DNA of 64,000 bases from the NCBI GenBank assembly GCA_016648135.1, contig JADDOH010000323.1, forward strand, positions 1 through 64,000, written 5' to 3'. Position numbers and translations under genes: made by a program. A model generated the notes under the pieces. It ran no database searches, was not told where the DNA came from, and was given only the letters and a program-made list of their open reading frames with translations. Positions 33,520-46,223 of the stretch are shown one piece after another; within the stretch, counting starts at the first letter, position 1, and each line of letters opens with the position of its first letter. Origin of the DNA: Agrypnia vestita (Eukaryota > Arthropoda > Insecta > Trichoptera > Phryganeidae).

Positions 33520-36280
33520 ATTCTTGTATAAAATCTAAAAGATAATTTGAAAATTTTGTCAAATATGGTTGAATCATAATTTTTCCTTTAGAATTACGAT
33601 AAATTAAAAAATGATTTATGTATACACATATAATATAAAATCTCAAAACGACCGAGACGACGCTGTTGAAAATAAAGTGGTTTAGGCAACAAGGATAAAA
33701 AAATCTCTATCGAGGACTTTTTTATGGGTCTGAAAAGTCGAAGAGCAGGAGTCTAAAGGAACATGAAATACGTGAAAGGATCGTAAGGCGAACTGGTAAT
33801 GTACCTTCTCTATCACAAAGAAAATACGACGAGGACGTACATGAGTGTATGTATATGCACACAAATATTGACGCCTTCTTAGTATCGTACCTTGAAAATA
33901 TAAAATATTAAGAAGTATGATTTAAAGTTTGTCACATTTAATGTAAATCTAAATATGGACATATTAAATCTTAATTCGGTCTATTATAAAACCAAAATTC
34001 TTGGAAAAATGCATCAAATGCCAATTTGACCATAAATATTATGTGCCTCTTATTTTTTACGCAGGGATTCGTTGATTCCTTTTAAATGTAAATTGCGGTA
34101 AAAGTGAATTTCAGGAAGTTACGGACTTACGGGCAGACATAAACGAAATCATCATATTTAAATTTTGTATTTCTTTAAAATGATTATTAATTTCCTTTAA
34201 AGTTAATCAAAGCCCCTGAAAATTTTTTTTATTTGAATAATTAAAAGAAATATTATAAATCTTCCTATTCACTCCCTCTCAATCTCTCATCCCTCATCAG
34301 TGACTGAGATATCAATCTCTGTGCTAGGGTCGTAGACAGCATATGTGAATGACGTAATGTTCGTTGTGCTACCGCATTTCGACATACATATTTGTATTAC
34401 TAGTTTCAATATTTCGCTTTCTGTTATTTTGTATTACTTGGCAATACAGGTTGCTTGCTGTTTAATCACAGCCAGGTACATTCTCCACGTAAATCATGAA
34501 TTCGTATGAACTCGATTCTTGTAAAAACTACCGAATCAGTATTCCAATAACGCAAGACCTGAACGTAATTACTAAAAAAATATCTTCAGCTAGTAAAAAA
34601 TCTTCAAAGAGGTTCGCTACTGAAAAATAGTTGTCAAAAGAAAGGAAACAAAGGAATAAATGAGCTTGTTCGATAATATTCACGTCAGATCTTTTGAACT
34701 AATGAGGCTAGCAAAGTATAAGAATATGTTCATTTTATCCGGAAAAAAGTTCTTTGTCGGGCACTTTAATCAAAATAAAGAGTACATTGACTGTTTTAAT
34801 AAAAAAGAATGTAAGTAGAAGTGAAAACTGATATACGGATTCGTTGTGGATGAGTTAAGTCTGTTGTGTGAGATGACTTACAAGGATTGCACGTGAATGA
34901 TAATTCGCTTTTGAGTCATTTTACTTTTTTGTGTACGTATATGTAGATCAAGATTAATATTTTACTTATCTGTCATGTAGTAATAGACTAAGCGTCAAGC
35001 TATAGAATCAAACCTGAAATATTTTCTGTAAATATACACTGTAGTTAGTAAGAAGGTTTGGATATTATGATATTTGAGTTCGGGGATTTCGACAGATGAC
35101 AGGTAATGTACAAAAAAAATGAGTAGGCAAAACATTAAAAATAACAATCCTGATTTTTTAATATATATATTAAACGGGATGGTACTCATTTTTATCGTTG
35201 CCAAATGCTTTTATGGGTCATTTTTACGCCAGATGCTTTAAAACTCTATAAATAATATTTTATTTTACTTGATAACTTATATTTTAGCATTTTACTTGCA
35301 CATTTTTAGTACCTACCTGTATTATCATTGTTATATGCCAAAATTCCACTCACTTAAATGTCATAACATCGAAACCTCTTTACCTACTATATGCTTCATC
35401 TACAGAAAGTATTTCTGGTTTGATGCTATGACGTAAGTCTGGCAGTAGCTGGCTCCTACTCTATTATGACAGTAATTGTGACAAAGAAATGGTTCAAAGG
35501 TTATTGTAATATTAATTTAAACGGCGTTAAAATATACTCTACTTGATAAATTCTAAGGTGGTGGATTTTAAATAAATAAATATTATAATGGCAAAGTATT
35601 TTTATGAAAAAATTCATAAAAAATCTTATATTTGAATTGGAATTAAAGTAAAGTTGATGGTCTGTGATAAAAAGTATCAATTTATTTTTACTATGGATTT
35701 AAAAGTGAAAGTGATTGACTTGATGGGTTACAGGGCTGCTATATAAATGTATCTTTGTACTACGAATACTAATTCAATGGCCAATTTAATATTAAATTTT
35801 ACCCCTAGATATTAATTATTATTTCAATATTGGTACATTCTGGAAATAGTTTGGACAATTGGAATCTTCGCCATGTGACGTTATGTATGAACTTTTACTT
35901 CATTACTATTGAAGCCTACTAATAGAGAAATTGGGTAGTTTCTACATTAAATATCACTATATTGAACTGATAGTATCTGAATAAGAGACATTAATAAAAA
36001 AATATTAAGCGAAGACTTTCACTACAAATTGTAAAGGGGTAAAAATTTTTTTCAATTCATAGAAAGAAACATAAGTGATTCTATACTAAGTCATCGCTAA
36101 AAAACAAATTACTTCAATCTGTCATAATAATTTTTAATGTAGAACTTTTTTCGCGATATTATATTCCATTCACTAAAACTCAAAGTTTCAATAATATTAG
36201 CTACAAATTGGAGTTCTTTACTACTACACATTAACAAAATCTTCCGAGTCATTTTCAGTGGTAATTGTGTTTTTTTCGCT
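33520..36280. other. unassigned AT-rich stretch
   Basis: No exon or repeat family recognised. A minus-strand frame from ATG 35187 has a signal-like hydrophobic run (LLFLMFCLLIFFVHYL) but no splice site in the phase required by the dpr exon. Confidence 0.35.
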
Positions 36281-36424
36281 TCAACAGGACAAGAGGCTCA
36301 ATTGCCGAAGCGAAACACATAACAGAAACACCCAGAATTGAGTTAGCCACGTAGATTATTTGTGACCTTCACACCCTCCGTGTGAGAAGGCAGTATCACG
36401 TCCACTGGACTATGAGAGCCGCCA
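36281..36424 (-). mobile_element. tRNA-derived SINE, family A
   Basis: The reverse complement of the 57845-58022 type. The tail words AAGAGGCTCAATTGCCGAAG and CGAAACACATAACAG come first, then the box B region is damaged, then GTGTGAGAAGGCAGTATCAC and CCACTGGACTATGAGAGCCG (box A). Near full length. Confidence 0.8.
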
Positions 36425-37114
36425 TATATTATGATAATAAGTATCAAAGCTAGATATATCTAGAAACATATTTTTGACAGCTTGCCTCGTATGTGAGAAA
36501 ATCAACCAACTGATTGTTTCTCCTTTCTATCGATTCCATTCTCTCAAGCAAGATTCATGTTATTATAACTTCATTTAGTATGTGAAAAGCATGGAAATTA
36601 AATAAAATAAGTCTTGAAAGGTGCATAGAAAAAAAGAAAATTGTAAATGCGTAGAAATTCAGACGTGAAAATCTGAAAGCTTTCCAAATTTTTTAAAAAT
36701 CTTGTTATGTTTCACACGGTCTCGAATCGTGGTTATCGGCAGCATAGGATTTTAAACCTTTTAGATAGTTATTTTTAAGCATTTTTTTTTTGCTTTACAA
36801 ATCTTCTTTTTGCTTTTAGATTTTTCTTCATGCAACGTTTTCTCGAATTGCACAACTTTGGTAATAAATCATGGCGCTAAAACTTCCGGAACAATTGCTT
36901 CCGCAGGATCTAACTTCCTCCACCGCTCAATGAAATAGTACATTAAAGCGTTTTTGTTTTTCTCACCTGCACCTACGCAAACTTCCAGTTAACTTTGAAA
37001 TAGTAAATAATATTGTTTGGATTGGCGTGAAACACGCCACATTGCTTTATTGAAAATTATTAATGTTATAGAATTACTCCAGCTGGCTCTGATTCGATGT
37101 TGTTTTAATTTTTA
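36425..37114. other. unassigned stretch
   Basis: No exon recognised; mixed composition, no repeat family seen. Confidence 0.35.
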
Positions 37115-37235
37115 ACATAGAACACATCACAAAACAGCCAGATTTGAAAAAATCACATAAATTTGTTGTGACGGCGCCAGAAATTGAACCCGGAACTCAC
37201 ATCCATCACGCGAGAGGCTGGGATTTAGTTCCCCG
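37115..37235 (-). mobile_element. tRNA-derived SINE, family A, partial
   Basis: Contains GAACACATCACAAAACAGCC, AAATTTGTTGTGACGGCGCC, AGAAATTGAACCCGGAACTC and GCGAGAGGCTGGGA, i.e. the body, box B and part of the middle of family A in reverse. The box A end is replaced by other sequence. Confidence 0.65.
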
Positions 37236-37316
37236 TGAGGGAGATTTTGGTGTGGCATGAACATTTTTTTTTGAAACAGAAAACGTATTCTATGCTGGGA
37301 TGGTATCCTACACGTT

Positions 37317-37416
37317 ACGTATCCAAATTATAATAATTTCGTTGTCTGTCCATCCGTCCGTCCATCGTAACTTTGTGTAACATTCGTATCTTATATATAT
37401 ATATATATATATATAC
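37317..37416 (-). repeat. unknown repeat end plus AT dinucleotide run
   Basis: 37320-37390, read in reverse, contains GTTACACAAAGTTACGATGG and GGACAGACAACGAAATTATT, which matches 47545-47610 on the plus strand. It is followed by an (AT) run at about 37391-37414. It is probably the 3' end of a shared transposon family. Confidence 0.6.
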
Positions 37417-37439
37417 GTTAGTATTAATTTCTTTGGGGA

Positions 37440-37560
37440 TAACCCGCGTCAAAATCTGGTCCTCAGAAGGACCATTCGTCAACCGACGTTTCGCCTGAAT
37501 CACAACAGGCATCTTCAGGGTGTCTTGTTAATAAATTTCCGTCACGAGGGGCAGTGCGAG
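37440..37560 (-). mobile_element. Penelope-type terminal region with hammerhead-like core
   Basis: On the minus strand, ACCCTGAAGATGCCTG ... CAGGCGAAACGTCGGTTGAC occupies 37483-37522. The words CTGAAGATGCC and GGCGAAACGTCGG are characteristic of Penelope-like element terminal regions in many animals. They can be drawn as a type I hammerhead: core CTGAAGA, stem II GCCTG/CAGGC, core GAAAC, mini stem III, cleavage C, and stem I ACC/GGT, with one extra base between core and stem II. A hairpin GGTCCT CAGA AGGACC at 37459-37474 lies downstream. Confidence 0.55.
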
Positions 37561-39072
37561 CACGTCTGTTCGTAACGGAAGTTTATTAGCAAGAACGAGG
37601 TCTGGCAAGTCAAAATCTAAATTTGGGTACTTTGGTCATTATTGGCCTTAATGGTTTTAGATAATTTCGTATTAAAAATTTCGTATTAAATCGTTCCCGG
37701 CCGTTGTTGGCCTTAATGGCGTTTGTCTGGCTCCTTGTGATGCGCTTTGTACTCGATATTGCTTCTATTGTGTCGATATTTATCTGTTCGGTGGTTGCAT
37801 TTAATTGATTTTTACGCATTAATATATTATTTTTACTATGAAATCTACTGTTGAATTAAATGTTTTTCCATGCCGTTGGGAGACGTCTCCCATATATATG
37901 TATAATAAATAAACATTTATTCCTTAGGAGCCGACATGTAAAAGTATCGTCATTTTTGACGTGTTACAGCACAGTCTGTATTATAAAAATCTACTATTGT
38001 ACGCTTGACTATTAGATGCTTTAGGTACGTTCTAAAGAACCATAATACGTATATCATATGCATTTATATTGGTATGCAAAAAAAAATATTTCTTAACCTG
38101 CGGTTCAGCCGTTTGCATCTCCCTGAGCCTTTGATGAGAAGATGCACTAATGGAGGAATATGGGAAGGCATTTCGAGGAGAACTTCTAATCAGTGCTGGC
38201 ATTCGCAATTCTCCGACTCTTCACCGCAGGTTACTCCATACTCCCGGGCTTTTAATTATTGAGGCAGTAGTGGTGTTAGAATTGATGGAATAAAACTATG
38301 CGAGTACCTACTCTCTTTGAGTTTAATTATCATACATTATAATCGTTTGGTGTAAACACTATCAAATTATGTAAATAAAAAATAAATTGTGTTTGTTATT
38401 TTTTGGTAATATTTACCTTGGTGAAAAATGAAATATTTTAAATTTACAACAATGGAAAATCTACAATTGAATTTGATTTAGATAATATTTTTGTAATTAT
38501 GTAAGAACACATAGATAAAAATACCATTAAATATATATGAGTATGTGAATATATATTGCACAAAACAGCCTTATATTTGAGAAGTGTATTTGTCAGTACA
38601 CTTCTCGCACAACTATTTTATTAATGTTTTTCCTAAACTCCTAATTTAGGATAAAATTATTTTGCATCCATTTTTTTAACAGAATCAATAAAACGTGTGT
38701 TGAACATTATTTTGTAGAACAGTTTTTTAAAACTAAAGTTAACTAGATATGTTATAAATTTTAATTCAACATAGCCCTAAATTATCGAATTTGACATTTT
38801 ATTCCGAAACCTAATGTCAAAATTGAATATGCCGATTAAAATTAATAAATTCGATATCGGAACAATTTTTCATTCCTACGTTACGTGTTTCCGTTGTCAT
38901 TTTCACGAAATTACTCCCATAAACTGAGCGCAAAGATATTTGACATCAAATATCGCAGATTAAAACATAAATATAAAAATCTAAATGACGGTCATGATTT
39001 ACAAATTGTGGACATTGTGTACCAAAATATATTTTGTAAACACCGTGTATTAAAAAAAATTAAAAATACTAC
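37561..39072. other. unassigned stretch
   Basis: No host exon recognised. A minus-strand frame at 37610-37819 (ITRSQTNAIKANNGRERFNT) abuts the Penelope-type region and has basic, coding-like text, but I recognise no domain. Confidence 0.3.
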
Positions 39073-40770
39073 TACTACCGGCGCTACTCTGAGCATATCT
39101 TCCGCCGCGTCTTTTCGGTCGCGTCAAATTCACAACCGAATTTAGCAGACATATACGCGGTATTACGCGACGGATTCAGTCTGACATGAATCTTATACAA
39201 AATGGACGCCTACGGATCCTACAGAAAATGATTTATAAAATAATATTTCGAAATATATTATTTATATAATGGTAAAATCCGCATCCGCTAATCCGCTACT
39301 TACATGCTTTTATTTAACTATTGTTTTCCCGATTCTTTGTTTGTTTGTTTATTTCTTGGAGTGAAATTTTATAATTAATTTTTCACCAACTTTCCAGCAA
39401 GCTGGAGCTCTAAAACCTTCAACATTTACGTAAAATGGAAGACCATACATTAAAAAATCATTTTTGACATGAATTGGTCATTATTTCGATAAAATAATTT
39501 TCCATTATTATAGAACATTAAAAGTGCTTACTTGGCCTCAAGGTTTATCAACATTAGTATGAATAAATATTCCGATTTCAATTTTTGATACTTTGACACA
39601 AGGGTTATGTTGAAATTGGATTTATTATATCTTAAGATAACTTTGGTTTAAAAAAAACGGCTTGACAAAAAGAACGTTTAACATAATTATGCCATGGGTT
39701 CAAAGAGTTTTAATGCGCAATACACAGTATTTTCTTCAATTAGCATCTCACACTCATGTGCCATTCCTTCACCTTTTCGCGGTGAAATTGTTTTTTTTTA
39801 TTTATTTATTTCTTTATTTATTTCAAAAAATCCTTGTTTACAAATAAAGGTACTTAATACTAATTTAACAATAAATTATAAGATTAATTACGCTTTTTTT
39901 TTGTTAAATTTGTGGATTATGCCACTCTCCTAGGCTACGCTTGTCCCAGAGTGGCGTTATAGAACACAACTATAATATTTTTTTGAATTCGTCAGTAATA
40001 TTCATTTTCATAAGGCAGTAATTATGTATCTTCAAAGTATCAAGTGCAATGTTAGTGAACACATATTAAAAGATGTTGTAACACCATATTAAAAGAATTT
40101 CTTAAACAAATTTTTTGAACCACTTGTTTATATTATAATATTGAACATTACTTATAAGACATATTTAATAAGGCAAAATTCCTATTATTATTTTGTATTA
40201 CCTTTATATAACTCAATAAAATAAGATATTTTCAATTTCTTTTTGTTTTGTTTCCATTTTGCCCTCACAATTGTCGTAAAATATTTTTCCGTTCTCTTTC
40301 CATTCTTGTTTCTGTGCCGTCCTGTCACTGAAAACTTTTTCTCTGGTATTCCAAAGGAAAACTCAGTTCTTGATTTTGAAAATAAATCATTCGGTATCGA
40401 ATATCCTGTAACACGTGCGTACGCAATACTGACGATCCGTCGAATGTGGCGCGATGCATTTAAAAATATGAGACCTGACGTCATCGATTTTACTTTGGCG
40501 GAAGATTCGCGGGCGGAGAACCGAACAGACGCCGAAGAGAGCATTCCGTCATCGGATCAACCAATGATTCACTCAGTGTGTTTGATTAGCGCATATTGTA
40601 TTGAAATAAATATAGCTGCGTTCCGTGATGGAAATAACGCGACGGAAGATACGCGTGATGTGGCGCCGGTCAAACACACTACGCGGATAATCGGTCGATC
40701 AAATTGGTTTGCCAAATTGACACGACGGAAAGGACGCAGCGGATCGTCCGCTTAGTGTGGCGCCGGCCTA
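39073..40770. mobile_element. DNA transposon with long CG-rich inverted ends
   Basis: The left end, CCGGCGCTACTCTGAGC then CCGCCGCGTCTTTTCGGTCG and CGTCAAATTCACAACCGAA, aligns with the reverse complement of the right end (CCGGCGCCACACTAAGC, CCGCTGCGTCCTTTCCGTCG, TGTCAATTTGGCAAACCAA). Similarity goes on for roughly 100 bp. The right part holds a long frame open on both strands (plus 40243-40755, minus 40188-40544) without domains that I recognise; part of it is the terminal repeat itself, so I do not call a gene. The superfamily is unclear (PIF/Harbinger or another CG-ended group). Confidence 0.55.
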
Positions 40771-40932
40771 GTGGTGAGAAGTTGAGACGCACTAATACAC
40801 TGACACATTTTCCGTACTATGCATTGAATAAACCCAATTGAATCCTTAATTGATTTCTTACTTATTGCTTATCTCAAGAGCGCCAGAGGAAAAAATATTT
40901 TTATATGTAGGTATGTTCTGAGAACACGGTGA

Positions 40933-41495
40933 TTAATTAAACTAAAATAAATTTGAAGTCTCACAGAGACGAAACTATATTTATGAGAAACATGTATGGA
41001 AGATTTTTTAAAGGATGGTCAAGGGTATACTTACATATAAAAATATTATTTAAATATATATTGCTGTATGAAAGGAGTTAAAAAATTGAAAATAATAATT
41101 TTCAGGGTATTCTAGTATATATGTTGAATAATTCGGAAAAATATTATATAAACATTTAAAAATAATATTGCTTAATACCTACCTACATACTCCACATTTA
41201 AATAAAGGGGTATTATTACCAGCTGCAAAATCTATGTATACAGATATCTCTAACTTAGTTCCTTCAATTAAAAGAAAGGTTTTTAGAATCAGAATATATA
41301 TAGAACTTTCAAAAATTTGATAATATGTGGATATTCTTACGATGGATTTGGTAAACGTTGTATTGTGTAGAGTGATCACTTAAGCCAGCTCATGCAGGTC
41401 GTTAGTCCTGGTTAATCCCATAAAAAGAGTTACATTCGCGTTTTTAATATAAATAGTTTCGTCTCTGTGAGACTTCTATAATTTAGCTTAATTAA
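40933..41495. mobile_element. MITE, 563 bp, TTAATTAA ends
   Basis: Left arm 40933-40978 (TTAATTAAACTAAA, then GAAGTCTCACAGAGACGAAA) and right arm 41453-41495 are reverse complements over about 43 bp with few differences. The core holds TGATCACTTAAGCC at 41373-41386. No coding capacity. Relatives lie at 49151-49710. Confidence 0.8.
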
Positions 41496-42421
41496 CGCCA
41501 ATCGAATTGACATTTGCTTGTGATATTAAGTGGCCGGGTTGCAGAATTTGATTCTCAATTTATACAAAGAAAAATCGAATTAATCGAAAAAATGTATATT
41601 GGTGCCAAATCCGTCAATGTTTTTTTTTTATTAATGCATTAATTTCATACAGTGGGGCTTACCTTGTTTGCATTTTCAGATCCTTTCACATTCTCATTTT
41701 ATCCCGATGCATAATTATTACATCATATCGCGCGCATATGTTTGCACAGGTGTATTCCATATTTTCGCATGAGTGGCAAAATAAAACTGAAACCAACGAT
41801 AACAAGCCGGCATTACAACCCTAAAACGACATTAATGTGTAAATTAAAATAGGTGCTACATGGTTCACACGCTTGCAATATTATATTTTAAGCATCTTTT
41901 TTTTGTTTGGCTAATATTTGGACAGTATTGTTTGTAGGGTGTCTAAAATGATAAAATAATCTGTTAATATAATGTCAGTACCTGCCCAATATAAAACCGC
42001 GATAACTTGTGTTGAGCAAAAATAACAAAAAATGTTATAATAATTATGCTAGGTCTAACAAAAACTTTAAATAATAATAAAGAAATTTTAAAGCTTAGAA
42101 AAAATGGGCTCTGTAAGCAAGATGGGTTGGTTAGGTAAAATATATATACTGTATATATTTAAAAAACTCGTCTATAAAATTTAAAAAAATAAAACAGTGT
42201 TCTTAAAAATCTTATTGTAATTCGCATTATTAAATGAGGTAAAGTCAAGGATTGTAAATGTTAATATTTTTTTTATATTTATTATTATAGCTAGACCGCA
42301 TTCAAAAGAATGTGCGCAAAAAATATGTATTGTTACTTTGCAAAAAATGAACACAAAAGAAATTTTTCTAGTAAGTAACCATTTTTAAACAAAAATACAT
42401 TCATTGGGAATATCATATCGA

Positions 42422-42459
42422 GGCTTGTAATACGGGCTTGTAATACGGGCTTGTAATAC
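42422..42459 (+). repeat. 13-bp direct repeat, three copies
   Basis: GGCTTGTAATACG occurs twice in full and once lacking the last base, head to tail. Confidence 0.9.
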
Positions 42460-44017
42460 AAAGCTAGGGAATGGTCTTTTGATTGTGGACGATCTATAGC
42501 TATAATAATTTATTACATTTTAAAAATTTTGATATTTGGTTTCAATAACATTGCAGAAAATGTGTGTGTATGGATCAATAATTTCAATGTGAGATGCATA
42601 CTTGTTAAAATTTTTAATATTTGAGATTAATTTCAAAAAAACATGTTGATAAATAATTCCAGTTATAGCGGAATAAGACGGGATTTTTTATTGTGGTAAA
42701 TTTAATATTTTAGTGAAAAATTATTTGTGATAACGTTTGAGGATAATCAGTCAAATAAATGAAAGCAATGTTTATTTTTGTGAGTAACTAGAATTAATTT
42801 AAAGTTAAAATAAATGGCGGAATTATTTTAATATATAAAAAATGTGAGTTGGCACGGAGATATCATAATTTCCATTCTAAGTAATGCAAATCTCACCCAT
42901 TATAAATTCCCACCATTACTCTGCTCTACAGTAAACGTTAAACGGTTAAAATTCGGAGGAACTTTGGGATTCAACATTTCAATTAAATATTACCGAAACT
43001 TCCAAAGCCTTCTCAGGCTTCGACGGGGGAAGTAAATCGACCGCGGGAAATCCCGATATTGAGAAATTCACGGTACATTTCTCCAATTAGCTAACTTTAT
43101 TGAAATTTTAATTAAGGGTTTGGGGTGAATTGAAAAAAGAGGAAATCCCCTTTTCCCGGCACTTAATCAAAACCATAAATCTGACGAATGTAAAACAGTT
43201 CACTCGTTATTTTATTAAAACAATTGGCATTCTTCCAGGATTTGTATTATTCCGGAACTCAGATTCTGTCGATTTTCGCGCCGATTAGCGAAGGCATTCT
43301 TATTTAAATATTTATATTTAAGGAAGTAAATTACATCTCATTACAAATAAATGCTTGGAAAATCCCTGGAAGTCTTTTATATAAACTAATATACTTCATA
43401 TAAATACATATAAAAGTATATATCTGCAGATATATATATTTTTTCAAATAGCTTACTTGGTTATTAGGTAGGTGTTTTAAAGATATATGTACTCATTATT
43501 ACGCATACGAGTAACTCTTATTAATTTCAATTAAATCGTACTTGATTTGTCAAGTTATGAGTTTTCAAGTGAAAACAATAATGTATCATATTATTATGTG
43601 ATAATTTTTAGTTTAAAAAAATCACTTTATACACAGATGAAATCTGTACATAGAAAATTTAAAAAAATTAAACAGTCCGAAAAACGTCAGATTCACTGAA
43701 TAAACGACAATAACTCAAACATAAAATGTGTGTATGAATTTTATTTTTGATAAATTTTATTTGGTAAGATAATTGAAATATTCTAAATAAATTTTCATTC
43801 AGAAGGGCTTCCTCATGAAAGACCGGAATTATTAATTCCTAGGTAATAATAATATAAAAGAAATATAAGTTAGGTATCATTCCCATAAAAATTATCACAA
43901 AGGCGTGTCACACGTCTAATTATTGTTTCCGTTCTATAGATTACGTGCTTTATTCGTTTAATTGCACTGTTCTTTTACGGAGAGCAAATGTTCACTAAAC
44001 ACAGCCTTCTGAAAAGG
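42460..44017. other. unassigned, less repetitive stretch
   Basis: No exon recognised. 43020-43330 is less AT-rich and looks unique (words such as GACCGCGGGAAATCCCG and TTTTCGCGCCGATTAGCG), so it would be a place to look for conserved non-coding sequence. Confidence 0.3.
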
Positions 44018-44200
44018 TTTTTTTTTAAATAGAGATGCGAACACGGATTACGTGTCACATCAATATTCTTACTATTTTCAAACTAAGCTAAACGCTTTTG
44101 CTATGAAAATAGGATTAACTTGCTGGTCTGGAGTGAGGTTCGAACCCGCGAACTTCGGATCACGAGACGAGAGTCCTAACCACAAGAGCAACGCTTGCTC
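44018..44200 (-). mobile_element. tRNA-derived SINE, family B, inverted copy
   Basis: The reverse complement of 32795-32984: a T-run, AATAGAGATGCGAACACGG, TTTTCAAACTAAGCTAAACG, AACTTGCTGG, then GAGGTTCGAACCCGCG (box B) and CCACAAGAGCAACG near box A. Well preserved. Confidence 0.85.
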
Positions 44201-46223
44201 GCATCGCTGCCGTAATGTGTTGATTTTTATTTTAAAACAAAATTTAAATGTGATTAAAACAAAGTTTTCATTATTTTATTTATAAAATGGTGCCACAAAG
44301 TGAAATTGAAAATTTGAAAAAGTCTTTTAAGTATCATTTAATGCTTGGTTATCAAAAAGGAACATATTTCACGCTAATACCCAATGCAATGTCTGTTAGC
44401 CCGTAGTGCTACTAGAAAATTATTAACTGCCGTATCTGCAGAGCTTAGTAAGGACCATTTTATGCATTTTATGGACGGCTTAAAATACCAACATAAGTAT
44501 TTTTAGTCCGTTCTCTAGTGGATTTTAATCCAGAAAAGGCGATCTAATCTCTCAGAAAAGAAGAATTAAGTAAATATTTTCCGTATCTACGTAAATATCA
44601 GCCGGACTGCTTTTTTACATTCTGCTCAGCGTACATTCCATTACAATATTCCAAACGGGAGATCATAAAAAACATATTATTATCTTCATATAATAAAAAT
44701 GGCTTTGTCCTATATTTGTTTGTATTTTAAATAATAAAAACCTTATTAAACATAAGACATTTGTTAGTAAATGCCAACCCAAAAACCCATTCGATAAATA
44801 TTAATATAATAAAAAATATAATTATGGATAAATATCCTTGTTCTCTGTTGTAAATTTAGGTACCTATATTAATTTTGCCATATTGCATTTTGTGAAATAA
44901 AGATATTTTAATAATTTGATTTAGGTAAATACTGTGTAAATAAATAAATTAAATCAATAACAAAGATTATAAAAAATCTATGAATCGAAAAAATATTTGA
45001 TTACCACTCTAATATCCAGAAAATTGTTTAAGATAACCAAAATGTTTGAGATTTTATTATACTCGTATATATGTAAGTAGATTATTAGATTGCGTAGATG
45101 ATTTATTATTCAGTTTTAAAGTAACTTTGAATTTTATGTTAAATAATGAATCCCAAAAACCTGTGAGTAATATAAGCTAGTATTCTCCGATATAAATATT
45201 TTTTTTATTTTAATATGTAATTTTTTTGATACAATTAATATATTTTCATATTTATGAGTACACATTTTGCAGTAGGCAATATCATAATTTTAAAACATAA
45301 TATCCTCAAGTTTACCGAATAATTTTTTAGATATCTCTAATTGATTCACCTAAATTGTTTTAAATATCAAAGAACAATATTTTGAAATTCTCCATAAAAT
45401 TCATTATCAAAATAAGACATCTGAATTTACCGAGAATTCTACGCTGTTGATTTCCATCACCATCTACTGGACAATGACAGAAATACGAGACGGTGAAAAT
45501 TTATGATAAATTTCTATGCGATATATTTATTCCATAAATTGCCCATCTAGCAGGCAAGAAGACTTTTAGGAAGAGCTAACGAAAAATCACTAGTTAATTA
45601 TTAGTCATATTAAAAGTTTTAATGAATTGAATATTTTATATAATTACTTGTTGTACCTATATAAAATTTAGTTTTATTAAAAACTTGTTATATAATATAA
45701 TAATTATGCATATACATACAAATGAACACTCGTTGTTTAAATAAAAAATATTTTAAATAATTAATTTAAATTCTGTAAAAACTTTAATTAATAATATTTA
45801 TGATATTCAAAAACTCCTCACCCCTCCTTTATTTATTTTCATTAAATTAAGCTCCATCCCTGCCTATCCCCTCCCTCACTCATCCATCCATCCATCCACC
45901 TTTATCAGTAACTAAAATATTTTATTTTATTCCACCGCTTATTAGTTTATGTTCTCTCCTGTAGATTAGAACATCTCTAGTTCTCGTAACTAGTAGTGTA
46001 TACTTAAATTTAAACGTGGTTTTATACGAGTATTTTTTAATATAAATCAATCATGTCGTTTCACAAAGTTAACGTCAATTCAATATATAACTACCACAAA
46101 TACCTTGTGGGTATTCATTTCATCAAAAAAGTTACAATTGAATATGGATTTTTTTTTAAATTTTTATATTTTGACGAACTGTAACCCGTCAAAAATAAGG
46201 GTACTATTTTATGCCGGTTCCTA
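44201..46223. other. unassigned AT-rich stretch
   Basis: No exon or family recognised. 45880-45900 is a short CATC/ATCC microsatellite. Confidence 0.35.

Noticed and set aside
34995..35204. Minus-strand frame with a signal-peptide-like hydrophobic run, considered as the missing dpr first exon
   Set aside because: No GT donor is found in the phase needed to join the exon at 20081 (phase 1), codon use is AT-driven, and it is followed directly by a stop.
40188..40544. Minus-strand 118-codon frame in the CG-ended transposon
   Set aside because: It overlaps an equally long plus-strand frame and the terminal repeat; CG-rich text opens several frames at once.
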